A stretch of 64,000 nt of DNA from Bradymonas sp963697525. GTDB taxonomy: Bacteria; Myxococcota_A; Bradymonadia; Bradymonadales; Bradymonadaceae. Position 1 is the stretch's first letter. Each line of letters opens with the position of its first letter. The position numbers and the translations under genes were made by a program. Where the stretch lies: assembly GCA_963697525.1 (NCBI GenBank), contig OY969087.1, forward strand, positions 310,001 through 374,000, given 5' to 3'. Below are positions 53,043-62,448 of this stretch, piece after piece. The notes below the pieces were generated by a model, which saw nothing but the letters and a program-made list of their open reading frames with translations, was not told the DNA's origin and did no database searches.

Positions 53043-53933
53043 CTACGCCATTAGCACCCGCACGAAGCCCACCACCATCAACCCCTGCAGCAACATCGTG
53101 CCGTCGAGCAGGCCCACGTAGTACAGCTCCTGGTGGGACTCGTTGGAAAACCACAGCAGCACCGCCGTGAGCACCCCGTTGCTGAGCATGGGCACGGTCG
53201 GGCCCGCCCACGACAGGCCGTAGTGAAACGCCGACACGGCGCAAAACACGCCCATCAGCCCCACCGCCAGCCAGCGCGTGTTGCTCGGCCCCAGGGTCAT
53301 CGGCAGGGTGTGCAGTCCCGCCTGGCGGTCGCGCTCGAGGTCACGCACGTCGAACGGAAGGGTGATGGCGAAGATGAAGATCACCCGCTCGATCAGCGCC
53401 AGGATCGCGTCGCGACCGAAGACGTCGACGCCGGCGTTGAGCGCCGGCAGCACCACCGTCACCGAGCCCCACACCAGGGCGATGAGAAAGATCTTGAGGC
53501 CGGGGATATCCTTGAGCCGCCAGGTGCGCCCGGCGCCGATCATCACCGGCAGCGAGTACGCCAGAGAGATCACCCCCAGCGGCACCAGCCCCCACAGCAC
53601 ATCCAACGGCACGAAAAATAGGCTGGCCGCCCCGCCCACCGCGGCCACGCCGACCAGCGGCCACAGCAGTTTTTTGCGTGCGCGGATCCAGCGGTGGCGC
53701 TCGGTGATCTCGACGGCGTCTTCGCGCGACAGCGACACCAGCCGGTCGAGGTTGTACACGAACAGCGTGGCGCAGAAGACCAGCGCCGCCAGCCCGTGGG
53801 AGCGGGGCGCGCCGCCCAGCAAGGCATAGGTCTCGTAGGTCAGCGCGACGGCGGCGAGCGCGATATATATGTTCGAGAAAATCAGGAGGCGCATCACGTG
53901 CTCAACGTAGGTCCGCGCCACTTTCGTGTCCAC
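53043..53933 (-). CDS. UbiA-family prenyltransferase
   Basis: About 296 aa, polytopic membrane protein. The two Asp-rich motifs are LFVYNLDRL (first, reduced to N-x-x-D as in divergent members) and LPFDVRDLERDRQAGLHTLP (second, canonical). About eight membrane helices surround them. It transfers a prenyl chain to an aromatic or quinone-like acceptor, or is a related membrane enzyme; the acceptor is unknown. The start is uncertain: a TTG at 53939, GTG at 53933 or ATG at 53894; none has a clear Shine-Dalgarno. Divergent from the MopE-like gene. Confidence 0.82.
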   Translation of the reverse strand: MDTKVARTYVEHVMRLLIFSNIYIALAAVALTYETYALLGGAPRSHGLAALVFCATLFVYNLDRLVSLSREDAVEITERHRWIRARKKLLWPLVGVAAVGGAASLFFVPLDVLWGLVPLGVISLAYSLPVMIGAGRTWRLKDIPGLKIFLIALVWGSVTVVLPALNAGVDVFGRDAILALIERVIFIFAITLPFDVRDLERDRQAGLHTLPMTLGPSNTRWLAVGLMGVFCAVSAFHYGLSWAGPTVPMLSNGVLTAVLLWFSNESHQELYYVGLLDGTMLLQGLMVVGFVRVLMA

Positions 53934-54063
53934 TGCCAACTGGGACCCGGCGGCGCGCGGCGGCCAAATGTCGCCTTTCTTTGCGCGCGGCGCCCATTTT
54001 GGCTACAACAGGGTACGTTTCAAGGAACGTCTACTGGTTTCTCTCAATGTGTGGATCGGCGTC

Positions 54064-55497
54064 ATGTCCAGCCGTCTGAGAATCCTCATCGAAGTACTTC
54101 TCCTCGTCGTCGGCCTGTCCAGCCTGGCCGCGTGCAGCTTCGAGCCTGGCACGCGCACCCAATTGGCCGGTCAGGAATGCTTCTCCGACCACGAATGCGC
54201 CATGGGTCTGACGTGCGTGCAGCGACGCTGCCAGTACAAGGCCTTCGATCATGGCGACGCCGGGACCACCGACGCCACCACCGACGTGAGGCCGCCGACG
54301 GACGCCTCCGACGTCCCTCTGCCCCCGCCGCCCGACGGCGGCCCGCGCCCTGACGCCGACACGGTCTGCCAGCCGGGCGCGCGGCGCTGCTCGGCGTCGG
54401 GCGCCATCGAACAATGCGTGGACACCGGGCGGCGCTGGGTGCAGGTGCAGGCGTGCGCCGACGGCCTGGTGTGCGTCGGCGGACAATGCGTCAGCAACAA
54501 CCACTGCCAGGACAACGACCACGACGGCTACGGGCCGGGGTGTGCGCGCGGCGACGACTGCAATGACGCCAACCCCGCCATCCACCCCGGGGCCACCGAG
54601 ATCTGCAACACCCCGGTCGACGACAACTGCAACGGCCAGACCAACGAGCAATGCTCCCAGTGCTGCGCCGGCGGCTGTGGCGACGGCATGTTTTGCTCCA
54701 ATTGCCAGTGCCTGCCCAACGACCCCAACCAGTGCAATTACCAGGACCAGCCGTGCAGTCACGAAGGGATGAACAACGGCTTTTACTGCACCGCCCTGGG
54801 TAATGCCGGCCAGATGCGCTGCCTGGGCCTGTGTCAGAGCGACGCCGACAACGCCAACTCCACCTGCCCCGATCCCGGCAGCATCTGCATGGACACCGGC
54901 AACGGCAACGGCCAGGGCTTTTGTCTGTCGGGTTGCACCCTCAGCCAGGGCTGCGGACTGGACGGATTTGGCTGCCTGCCCATCGACGGCCAGCAGCGCG
55001 AGGGCGCGTGCGTGCCCATCAACCCGACCCATCACATCGGCGACCGCTGCGACCCGCAGAAATTCATCGACTGCGAGGCCGGCGCGTTTTGCATCGACCT
55101 GCAAAATACCGGCGCCGGGCGCTGCGTGGAGGCCTGCCGCGCGTTCGCCCACGCCCGCGACATCGCCACCGACTGCAGCGTGGGCCACTGCGTGGCGCTG
55201 AGCGACACCTTCGGCATGTGCCGGCGCGACGGTGCCAACCTCCAGGAGGGTGGCCAGTGCTCGCGCCAGCAAACCTTCAGCGCCTGCGGCCAGGACGACG
55301 TCACCTGCTATCCCACCGGCGGCATGATGGGCTCGCAGTGCGTGCGCACCTGCCGGCTGGCCGAGGGCGACAACGACTGCAACCCCGGCCAAACCTGCTA
55401 CCAATTCGACCAGAACCGCCAGGACCTGGGCGTGTGCGTCGACGCCCCCACCGCCGGGGGCGGCAGCGGCAGCGGCGGCGGCGGCATCGGTGGATGA
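54064..55497 (+). CDS. Cys-rich lipoprotein with MopE-type metal-binding motif
   Basis: 477 aa from the ATG at 54064, which gives a signal peptide and lipobox LAAC; the earlier frame from 53926 would bury the signal. About 60 residues of Asp/Pro/Thr linker follow. Then come Cys-rich modules including DNDHDGYGPG...GDDCNDANPAIHPGATE and DNCNGQ, the acidic pattern of the myxobacterial/MopE putative metal-binding (Stigma_1-like) domain. Further Cys-rich EGF-like segments lead to a Gly/Ser tail. Likely surface exposed and calcium or copper binding (inferred from the motif). Confidence 0.85.
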   Translation: MSSRLRILIEVLLLVVGLSSLAACSFEPGTRTQLAGQECFSDHECAMGLTCVQRRCQYKAFDHGDAGTTDATTDVRPPTDASDVPLPPPPDGGPRPDADTVCQPGARRCSASGAIEQCVDTGRRWVQVQACADGLVCVGGQCVSNNHCQDNDHDGYGPGCARGDDCNDANPAIHPGATEICNTPVDDNCNGQTNEQCSQCCAGGCGDGMFCSNCQCLPNDPNQCNYQDQPCSHEGMNNGFYCTALGNAGQMRCLGLCQSDADNANSTCPDPGSICMDTGNGNGQGFCLSGCTLSQGCGLDGFGCLPIDGQQREGACVPINPTHHIGDRCDPQKFIDCEAGAFCIDLQNTGAGRCVEACRAFAHARDIATDCSVGHCVALSDTFGMCRRDGANLQEGGQCSRQQTFSACGQDDVTCYPTGGMMGSQCVRTCRLAEGDNDCNPGQTCYQFDQNRQDLGVCVDAPTAGGGSGSGGGGIGG

Positions 55498-55544
55498 TCG
55501 GCTCGGGCCCGGCCGGCTCGCTCCGGCCTGCGATGCCCGAGCAC

Positions 55545-55584
55545 AAAAAAAGCCCGGCTCGCCAAAGCGAGCCGGGCTTTTTTA
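55545..55584. terminator. bidirectional intrinsic terminator
   Basis: AGCCCGGCTCGC (55551-55562) pairs with GCGAGCCGGGCT (55567-55578). An A-run (55545-55551) precedes and a T-run (55578-55583) follows, so it can terminate both the lipoprotein (plus) and carD (minus) transcripts. Confidence 0.95.
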
Positions 55585-55601
55585 TTAAGGGCGTGGCGGG
55601 C

Positions 55602-56093
55602 TCAAGCAGAAAAGATATGCTCGAGCTCGTTGAGGATGTCTTGCTCGGTGGTACTCTTGGCGATCGCCAACTCCTGGACGAATAGGCGCCGAGCGGTGTC
55701 GAGCATCTTACGCTCGCCGAAACTCAGCGTCTTTTCGAATTTGAGCAGGTTGAGATCGCGCAAAACCTCGGCGATCTCGAAGGCGCTGCCAGTCTGAATC
55801 TTCTCGACGTAAGCCCGGTAGCGCCGGTTCCAGGTCTGAGTGTTCAGGTCGACATCGCGCTCGCGCAGGATGTCGTAGACCTCCTCGACCTCTTCGTCGT
55901 TGATGATGCTTCGCAGGCCGACATTTTCGACGTTGTCGACCGGAATCATGATCTTCTTGTCGGAGTCCAGCACCCGCAGCACGTAAAACGTCTGACTGGT
56001 GCCCATGATCTCCTTGGTATCGATCCCGACAACTTCCGCCACGCCCTGGGCAGGGTAAACGGCCTTGTCTCCAACCTTGAACTCCGTCGCCAT
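55602..56093 (-). CDS. CarD-family RNA polymerase-binding transcription regulator
   Basis: 163 aa. N-terminal RNAP-interacting Tudor-like domain (FKVGDKAVYPAQGVAEVVGID, FYVLRVLDSDKKIMIPVDN) and the C-terminal helical DNA-contacting domain (TWNRRYRAYVEKIQTGS, LSFGERKMLDTARRLFVQELA). Same length as CdnL-type CarD, without the HMGA tail of myxobacterial CarD. It stabilises open complexes at rRNA and other promoters. ATG at 56093 is preceded by AAGGAG; the frame extends to 56156 without support. The 305-bp upstream (56094-56398) has no gene and is presumably promoter region. Confidence 0.95.
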   Translation of the reverse strand: MATEFKVGDKAVYPAQGVAEVVGIDTKEIMGTSQTFYVLRVLDSDKKIMIPVDNVENVGLRSIINDEEVEEVYDILRERDVDLNTQTWNRRYRAYVEKIQTGSAFEIAEVLRDLNLLKFEKTLSFGERKMLDTARRLFVQELAIAKSTTEQDILNELEHIFSA

Positions 56094-56398
56094 GGATCTC
56101 CTTGAGATTTTGTCGTCTGAGCAGGGGAGAGCATTCTCCCCGATGATCGACGCCAATCAAACCAATCATTGATTTGACGCGCGAACGGGCGCGTGCCGCC
56201 GTGCGCCACGCACCCGTCCCGATTTCTCAGTCCTCAGTAGTCTATGGTGTTTCGACCGAAGTTACAAGCAACGCCGGCCAGGAAAAAATCGACTGACTGA
56301 GGCCAACACAGTAGGTGTCGACGTGGCCGCCACCGCCGACTGTGCAGGAGAAGCAACATGGCGGCGGGGCGTTTCATTCCACGCGGATAAACACGCGC

Positions 56399-56725
56399 TC
56401 AGACGCGAAAACGCCGGGCGAGGTCGAGCAACTTGGGCAGGGTGAAGCCCGAAATTTTGTGCTGGTAGTCGTCGTTTCCGCCGGGGAAACGCGCGGCGGT
56501 GATTTTTTCTACCAGAGCGTCCTTGGAACCGTATTGATCCTGGACGCGCTGATGGGACTCCCACAGGCGCAGAAGCTTGCGGTTGCTCATGGTGCGCACG
56601 CGGTGCTCGAAGTCAGCGGGATCTTCGCCCTCGGGCGCGGTGAGGAGGTCGAGGACCTTGCCGGCCAGCTCGTCTTTGGAACCGTGCTCGTCGCGCACGC
56701 GCTGCAGCGGACTCTTCTTTGCCAT
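56399..56725 (-). CDS. small protein with internal duplication, function unknown
   Basis: 108 aa, AGGAG before the ATG at 56725. Two halves repeat: QRVRDEHGSKDELAGKVLDLL (7-27) and QRVQDQYGSKDALVEKITAA (59-78), each introducing a short helical domain (SNRKLLRLWE; TLPKLLDLARRF). It is basic and soluble, with no cofactor motif. The layout is like small SAP- or nucleoid-type helical domains, but I do not recognise the family. It lies between carD and a divergent lipoprotein gene. Confidence 0.7.
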   Translation of the reverse strand: MAKKSPLQRVRDEHGSKDELAGKVLDLLTAPEGEDPADFEHRVRTMSNRKLLRLWESHQRVQDQYGSKDALVEKITAARFPGGNDDYQHKISGFTLPKLLDLARRFRV

Positions 56726-56916
56726 GATGTTCTCCTGTCGTTACTGTGGTGTCGCTTTGGGAGGCCCGAACACGTCGAGTCTGAGAATCAGGAGACGAGG
56801 CACGAGGCCTGTGCCCGGCTCCACTGAAGCAACCCCGCAGGTGCCTTGAACAGCTGTGATTTTCACAAAACGCCGCCCCGTGGGCGGCCGCGCACTTCTA
56901 GCAGAGCCCTCAGCCA

Positions 56917-58524
56917 ATGGCAAGTGAAGTACATCGATCCCGCCGCCTCGCCCATCCTCTCCTCGCCATGGCCGCCTGTGCGCTGTTATTGACGGCGCCG
57001 GGCTGCGACAAGACCGAAGCGAGCGCGCCGCACCAGGCGGCCAAGCCCACCAAAGAAGCCAGCGGCGCCGATGCCGGCTCGGCGCGCGCCAACACGGCGT
57101 CGCCGCAGATCGTCTACGCCAAGGGTCCACCGCCCAAACCCACCGACGTGATCGCCCACGCCGGCCCCATCGAGGTAACGGTGGCCGACTTCGACAAGGC
57201 CATGCACAAGAGCCTCTTGGTGGCCCCGGCGGGGATGACCAAATTGCCCAAGGAGCGCCTGGCCATCCCGCAACTGCAGTTGGGCGTGACCCGCAACCTG
57301 ATGGGCACCAAGATCATCGAGCGCGAGGCCAAGCGGCGCGGCCTGAAGGCCACCGACGCCGAGAAGTTCGCCGCGCTAAACGCCAATAAGCGCCTGGCGC
57401 GCTACGCCGACGCGCTCAAGGCCCACAAGCCCAACGCGGCGCTGACCAAGCGCGGCGTGAGCCTGGACGATCTCGACGCCGTCGCCACCGAGCTGGTGCT
57501 GCGAAACAAGCTTCGCGACGCCCTGCTCGCCAACGTCTCCGACGACACGCTGTGGAAGGCGTACGTCGAGCGCTACGACCGCGCCCAACTGCTGCTGGCG
57601 AGCGTGCTCAACACCCCGACGATGGACGAGATCTCCGACTTTATCGACCAGCACCACGACCGCATCGAGGCCTACTTCGAGTCGAATAAGAGGCACTACC
57701 GCATCCCCGAGATGGTCCACCTGATCACCCTGGCGCCCAAACCCGGCCACAAGGCCGATCCCAAGGTGCTCAAAAAGGCGGCGCATCGCCTGGCCAACAA
57801 CGAGCTGGCCTCCAAGATCGGCGCCGACCTCGGCCTGGTGGCTGACGACAACGCGATGCTGGTGCGCGGGGAAAACCCCGTCGCCTTCCACTCCAAACCG
57901 GACAAGACCGGCTTCGAGACCAAGGGCCCGCGCGGCGCCTACGCCTGGAAGGTCGTCGACTTCCAGAAGTCCAAGCCCGCCAAGCTCGACGGCTCCACCG
58001 AGCGCGAGATCGCCGCCCGCCTGCTGCGCCAGCATACGGCGGTGCCGTCCAAGAAAAAGCGCATCGAGAAGGCCATCGCGCTGATGGAGAAGGTGCCCGC
58101 CTCGCCCCACGGCTCGGTGAGCGACAACGATCTGAAACGCCTTCGCCAGAAGCTCCAAACCCTGCGCCTGCAGATCGTCAAGACCAAGGTCTTCTCGCAC
58201 AACGCGCGCGGGTTCATCCCCGGCGTCGGCCTGGCCGAGGAGGTCGCCAAGCAGGCCTTCGCGTCGGATATGTCCCACCCGGTCAGCCCCAAGCCCATCC
58301 TGTCGCGCGACAAGCTATGGGCGTTCCGGCTGCTGAAGCGCGAGCACGCCAGCCGAAAGAAGTTCGGCAAGGACAAAAAGGCGTTCAAAAAGGAGTTCGA
58401 CGACGCCATGAAAGGCCGCGTCCTCGACCAATTCGTCGACTCCTACGAGGACGCCAAGGGGTCGAAGATGAACCTAAAGCCGCTGCAGATCAAATACGGC
58501 ACGATGAAAAAGCGGCGGCGTTGA
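56917..58524 (+). CDS. SurA/PpiC-like lipoprotein (peptidyl-prolyl isomerase-type)
   Basis: 535 aa. N-terminal signal with lipobox-like APGC (Cys30), then an Ala/Lys linker. A SurA-N-like helical module follows (IEVTVADFDKAMHKSL, IPQLQLGVTRNLMGTKIIEREAKRRGLKATDAE). The segment IPEMVHLITLAP with spaced Ala/Lys helices resembles a parvulin (rotamase) domain around residues 260-350. It likely chaperones outer-membrane proteins. The parvulin catalytic residues are not clearly assignable, so isomerase activity is doubtful. Very Lys-rich C-terminus. The gap 56726-56916 has no gene. Confidence 0.7.
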   Translation: MASEVHRSRRLAHPLLAMAACALLLTAPGCDKTEASAPHQAAKPTKEASGADAGSARANTASPQIVYAKGPPPKPTDVIAHAGPIEVTVADFDKAMHKSLLVAPAGMTKLPKERLAIPQLQLGVTRNLMGTKIIEREAKRRGLKATDAEKFAALNANKRLARYADALKAHKPNAALTKRGVSLDDLDAVATELVLRNKLRDALLANVSDDTLWKAYVERYDRAQLLLASVLNTPTMDEISDFIDQHHDRIEAYFESNKRHYRIPEMVHLITLAPKPGHKADPKVLKKAAHRLANNELASKIGADLGLVADDNAMLVRGENPVAFHSKPDKTGFETKGPRGAYAWKVVDFQKSKPAKLDGSTEREIAARLLRQHTAVPSKKKRIEKAIALMEKVPASPHGSVSDNDLKRLRQKLQTLRLQIVKTKVFSHNARGFIPGVGLAEEVAKQAFASDMSHPVSPKPILSRDKLWAFRLLKREHASRKKFGKDKKAFKKEFDDAMKGRVLDQFVDSYEDAKGSKMNLKPLQIKYGTMKKRRR

Positions 58525-58526
58525 GT

Positions 58527-59333
58527 TCAGGGCTGCCACGGCCCGCCAAGCTTGGGCGTACCGCCATCCCACGGAAAAGTCGGGTAGAATACCTCGACCA
58601 AGGTGAGCCCGTGCGGCGGGGCGGTTATGCCGCCCAGGCCGCGCTCGCCGGTGGCGAGCATCTCGTCGATGACCGACGCCTCCAGGCGCCCGGCGCCCAC
58701 GTAGACGAGCGTGCCCACGATGATGCGCACCATATACTTGAGGAAGGCAGTGCCCTGGACCTCGACGACCAGGCGCGGGCCGTCCTCGTCGATGTGCACG
58801 CGGGTCAGCTCGCGCTCGGTGGTCTCGGCGGAGCAGTCGGCGGCGCGAAACGCCTGGAAGTCGTGCATGCCCACCAGGCGCGAGGCCGCCAGGCGCATGG
58901 CGTCGACGTCCAGGCTCGTGGGCACTCGCCAGGCGCGCCCGCACTGCAGCGGGTGGGCGAAGCGGTGGTTCCACAGTTCGTAGCGGTAGATCTTGCCACG
59001 CGAGGAGTGACGCGCGTGAAACTCCTCGGGGGCAGGCTCGACGTAGACCACGCAGATATCGTCGTCGGTCAGCCCATTGAGCCCGCGCACGATATCCCAC
59101 GAGTCGCGCTGGCGGTCGACGTCGTAGGCCAGATGAGCCACCTGCCCCAGCGCGTGCACTCCCGCGTCGGTGCGGCTGGCGCCCTGGAGTTTGACCTCCT
59201 CGGGCGCACAGTCGAGGATGCGCGCCGCCGCCACCGTCAGATCTCCCTCGACGGTGCGGTCGTCCGATTGAATCTGCCACCCGTGGTAGGCCGTCCCGTC
59301 GTAGGCCACGACCATGCGAAAACGTATCTTCAT
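58527..59333 (-). CDS. truA: tRNA pseudouridine(38-40) synthase
   Basis: 268 aa. Modifies U38-U40 of tRNA anticodon arms. Catalytic Asp in GASRTDAGVHALGQ; N-terminal VAYDGTAYHGWQIQ; FHARHSSRGKIYRYELW; the C-terminal FLKYMVRIIVGTLVYVG block. All TruA signatures are intact. The start at 59333 (MKIRFRMVVAYDG) is set by homology. It lies 13 bp after the MYXO-CTERM/barrel gene, and its stop converges with the SurA-like gene 2 bp away. Confidence 0.96.
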   Translation of the reverse strand: MKIRFRMVVAYDGTAYHGWQIQSDDRTVEGDLTVAAARILDCAPEEVKLQGASRTDAGVHALGQVAHLAYDVDRQRDSWDIVRGLNGLTDDDICVVYVEPAPEEFHARHSSRGKIYRYELWNHRFAHPLQCGRAWRVPTSLDVDAMRLAASRLVGMHDFQAFRAADCSAETTERELTRVHIDEDGPRLVVEVQGTAFLKYMVRIIVGTLVYVGAGRLEASVIDEMLATGERGLGGITAPPHGLTLVEVFYPTFPWDGGTPKLGGPWQP

Positions 59334-59346
59334 GGTTTGACTTGGC

Positions 59347-61308
59347 TCAATACTCGAAGGCGAGCCCGAACATCCACATATCGTCGTCGAGGACAAAGCT
59401 GGTGCTGCTGCCGAAATCGTCGGCCTTCAGGTGCTCCCACTCGGCGAACGCGTAGGTGTTGTTGATCCCCCAGGAGCGATCCAGCGCGGCGGCGTTTTGC
59501 GGCTCGATCCAGTCGAGCTGTAGGGCGAGCCCGCCGGTGAAGTGCCAGCCCCAGGTGCCGCCGTGGCCCTGGTCGCCCTGGTAGGAGGCTGTGTCCCCGC
59601 TGGGGGTGGTGACCCGCCACAGCACCCAATCGACGCCCAACTCGGCGGTCGGCACCAGCGGGATATGCCACCACTTCTGGAGCAGATCGAATCGGTAATA
59701 GGCCGACGCGGCCAGGGGAAAGACCTTGAAGTTGGTGCTCTCGTTGGCGGCGGCGGTGTTCTCGACCGAGGAGGGGGCGATGACGTTGCCGCCAAAGTTG
59801 GTGTAGCCCACCGTGCCGCTCAGCCCCAGCGCTCCGAACTTGTCGAAGAGGTGGACGCCCTGCTCGTACTCGAAGAGCACGCGGTTGCTGCCGCCGAAGA
59901 TGTCGTGAAACGGCTGGCCGCTCAGGCCGGGTTCCTGGTCGATGGACGGATAATAGCCGCCCAGACGCAGCTCGACGATGCCCCAGGTGCTCGATTCGGC
60001 GTGGGCCATCGAGGAGACGGCGCTGGTCGCGCCGAAGGCGAGCACGGCGACCATCAGTGGGCCCAGCCGGCCGAGATCGCGCCGGCGCCGCCACATCAGC
60101 CCGCCCAGTCCCAGCAGCGCCAGCAACAGCCCCGAGGCCCCGATGGGCCCGCCCGCCGCCTGGTTGCAGCCGGTCTCGGCGCCGCCGTCGTCCTTGTAAT
60201 GCTCCCAGAAATCGACGACCGGCAGGACCTGGAAGCCATCCGCCGCCCCCGTGATATCGGGGTAGACCGGCTCGCTCAGGTTGCCCACGCCGTCGCGGGA
60301 GACCACCGCGATCCACACGCGGCTGTCGGAGGTGAGGTTGTCCAGCCCGTCCAGCGTCGCCTGTCCGGAGAACGGCGACTCCTTGTCGTTGAGGTTGTCG
60401 CGCGTCAACGTATTCTTGTAGACGTCGCCGGCGTCGACGGCGTCTTTGAGCTGCTGCAGCGTCATCCCGGTGATGTCGTGGTCGGCGTAAAACACCGCCC
60501 ACGGGGAGGCCGGATTGGTCAGCCGCGTGGCGTTGGCGTCGACACTGAGCACCATGTCGTCGAACGCGTCCTGCTCCCAATTGACGTACACCTTGCTCTC
60601 GGTGACCACCACGGAGGTCACCGCCGTAGGAGCCGGCGGCGGCGTCGTGTCCAGCTCGATGACCTCGTCGTAGATGCCGGTGGCGCCGTTTCCGGTCTGC
60701 GTGTCCTCGAAGAGCATGCGGAAGAAGTAGCGCTGATCGACCTCCTTTTGGCGGCAATCGTCGGCGTTGACGATCAGCTCCACGTTGCCGTTGGAGACGC
60801 TGGCGTTCGAGGCAGCTTCATTGACCAACTGATCGAATTGGATCTGCTGGGAGTAAGCGTAGGTGCTGTTGGTCGTGGGTGTAAACTGGGGCAGGTCGCC
60901 GCCCTCGACAGCCACACAGTCGTCTTGGCTGTCTGTGTCGCATTTGAAGTCCTGCACGTCGGCGTTGGCCGATACCACGAAGAAATACGCCCCCGGGCCG
61001 GTCTGGAAGAACGTGCTCCCGTTGGACGTGAGATTGAAGTTGAAGCTGACCACCGAGTTATTGTCGAAGAAATTGACGCACGTATCCCGGTTCATATAGG
61101 CGATCTGGCCGGCGAGCTGGTCGCCGTTCGCCCTGCTCACGTCGGTGTATTTACCGTCCGGGTTGATCTGGATGGCGCTGACGTAGGTACCACCGTCGGT
61201 CTTGGGGGTGATGGTCGAGGCCGCGGCCGCGGCCCCGAAGGCGGTCAACGACAGCGAGAAAGCCAGGCATCGGAACACACATTTCATCAAACGATAGCGA
61301 AGCATCAT
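59347..61308 (-). CDS. MYXO-CTERM protein fused to an outer-membrane beta-barrel
   Basis: 653 aa. A signal peptide is followed by an about 370-residue secreted region with a fibronectin-like segment (TPPPAPTAVTSVVVTESKVYVNW). Then comes a MYXO-CTERM-type tail in mid-chain (GCNQAAGGPIGASG, helix, WRRRR). Directly after it is a second hydrophobic segment resembling a signal peptide (LMVAVLAFGATSAVSSMAHA/ES), and then a beta-barrel of about 220 residues ending WMFGLAFEY. No stop or frameshift separates the parts. AAGGA precedes the ATGs at 61308/61305. Processing into two mature proteins is inferred. Confidence 0.8.
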   Translation of the reverse strand: MMLRYRLMKCVFRCLAFSLSLTAFGAAAAASTITPKTDGGTYVSAIQINPDGKYTDVSRANGDQLAGQIAYMNRDTCVNFFDNNSVVSFNFNLTSNGSTFFQTGPGAYFFVVSANADVQDFKCDTDSQDDCVAVEGGDLPQFTPTTNSTYAYSQQIQFDQLVNEAASNASVSNGNVELIVNADDCRQKEVDQRYFFRMLFEDTQTGNGATGIYDEVIELDTTPPPAPTAVTSVVVTESKVYVNWEQDAFDDMVLSVDANATRLTNPASPWAVFYADHDITGMTLQQLKDAVDAGDVYKNTLTRDNLNDKESPFSGQATLDGLDNLTSDSRVWIAVVSRDGVGNLSEPVYPDITGAADGFQVLPVVDFWEHYKDDGGAETGCNQAAGGPIGASGLLLALLGLGGLMWRRRRDLGRLGPLMVAVLAFGATSAVSSMAHAESSTWGIVELRLGGYYPSIDQEPGLSGQPFHDIFGGSNRVLFEYEQGVHLFDKFGALGLSGTVGYTNFGGNVIAPSSVENTAAANESTNFKVFPLAASAYYRFDLLQKWWHIPLVPTAELGVDWVLWRVTTPSGDTASYQGDQGHGGTWGWHFTGGLALQLDWIEPQNAAALDRSWGINNTYAFAEWEHLKADDFGSSTSFVLDDDMWMFGLAFEY

Positions 61309-61318
61309 TTTCCTTGCA

Positions 61319-62362
61319 TTAGCTGCCGGCGCGCCGGCGTACAATCTCTTCGGCGATCTGCACGGCGTTCAAGGCCGCACCCTTGCGCAAGTTGTCGGCG
61401 ACGACCCAGAAATGCAGGGTCTGGTCGCGGTCGAGATCCTGGCGCACCCGGCCCACCCAGGTCGCGTCGGTATGCTCGGCCAGCCGCGCCAGCGGGTAGG
61501 CGTTGGTCGACGGGTCGTCGAGCACGCGCACCCCGGGCGCCTGCTGCCACAGCTCGCGCGCCTCCTCGGCGCTCAGCGGCGCGCCCAGGTCGACGGTGAC
61601 CGCCTCGGAGTGGCTGCGCACCACCGGCACGCGCACACAGGTGGCGGCCACGGGCAGGTCGGCCAGGCTCATGATCTTGCGCGTCTCGTTGACCATCTTG
61701 AGCTCTTCGCGGGTAAAGCCCGAGTCGAAGAACACGTCGATATGCGGCAGCGCCTCGAAGGCCAGCGGGTGGGCGAATTTCTGGCCCGGCTTGTCCTCGC
61801 GCTCGCCGTCCAGATACGCCTCCACCGAGCTCATCAGCTCGTCGATGCCCTTCTGGCCGGCCCCGCTGGCCGACTGGTAGGTGCTCACGACCACCCGCTC
61901 GAGGCCCACGGCGTCGGCCAGGGGCTTGAGGGCCACGACCATTTGGATGGTCGAGCAGTTGGGGTTGGCGATGATGCCGGGGGCGTCGACGATGGCCTCG
62001 GGGTTGACCTCGGGGACCACCAGCGCCACCTGCGGGTCCATGCGAAACGCGCTGGTATTGTCGATGACGAGGGTGCCGGCGGCGGCCGCCCGTGGCGCGT
62101 GCTCCTTGCTTACGCTGGAGCCCGGGGAAAACAGCCCGAAGTCCACCCCCTCGAAGGAGGCCGTCTGCAGGTCTTCGACGACCACCTTATGGTCGCCAAA
62201 GGCCACCGAGGTGCCCGCCGAGCGCGACGACGCCATCGCCCGCAGGGTGCGCACCGGAAAGGCGCGCTGCTCGAGGGTGGAGAGCATCTCGCGGCCCACT
62301 GCGCCGGTGGCACCCACGACGGCGACGTCGAAGCCGCTCTCGCTGATTTTGGTTCCAGACAT
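61319..62362 (-). CDS. asd: aspartate-semialdehyde dehydrogenase
   Basis: 347 aa. NADPH-dependent reduction of beta-aspartyl phosphate, the branch point to Lys/DAP, Met and Thr. Rossmann motif VAVVGATGAVGREML, the catalytic Cys in NPNCSTIQM, YQSASGAGQKG, and the substrate Arg/His region VPVVRSHSEAV. ATG at 62362 has AAGGAG seven bases upstream; the long upstream frame to 62737 is antisense-type filler inside astA. It may share a transcript with the downstream MYXO-CTERM/barrel gene (start 11 bp beyond the asd stop). Confidence 0.96.
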   Translation of the reverse strand: MSGTKISESGFDVAVVGATGAVGREMLSTLEQRAFPVRTLRAMASSRSAGTSVAFGDHKVVVEDLQTASFEGVDFGLFSPGSSVSKEHAPRAAAAGTLVIDNTSAFRMDPQVALVVPEVNPEAIVDAPGIIANPNCSTIQMVVALKPLADAVGLERVVVSTYQSASGAGQKGIDELMSSVEAYLDGEREDKPGQKFAHPLAFEALPHIDVFFDSGFTREELKMVNETRKIMSLADLPVAATCVRVPVVRSHSEAVTVDLGAPLSAEEARELWQQAPGVRVLDDPSTNAYPLARLAEHTDATWVGRVRQDLDRDQTLHFWVVADNLRKGAALNAVQIAEEIVRRRAGS

Positions 62363-62448
62363 CACAAGCTCCTTCGAGGAGTGAGTGGTTCGCCCCCACT
62401 GACGTATCTTGGTTTGCCCGTTGGAATCAAGTTGAATGGCCCGGCAGG

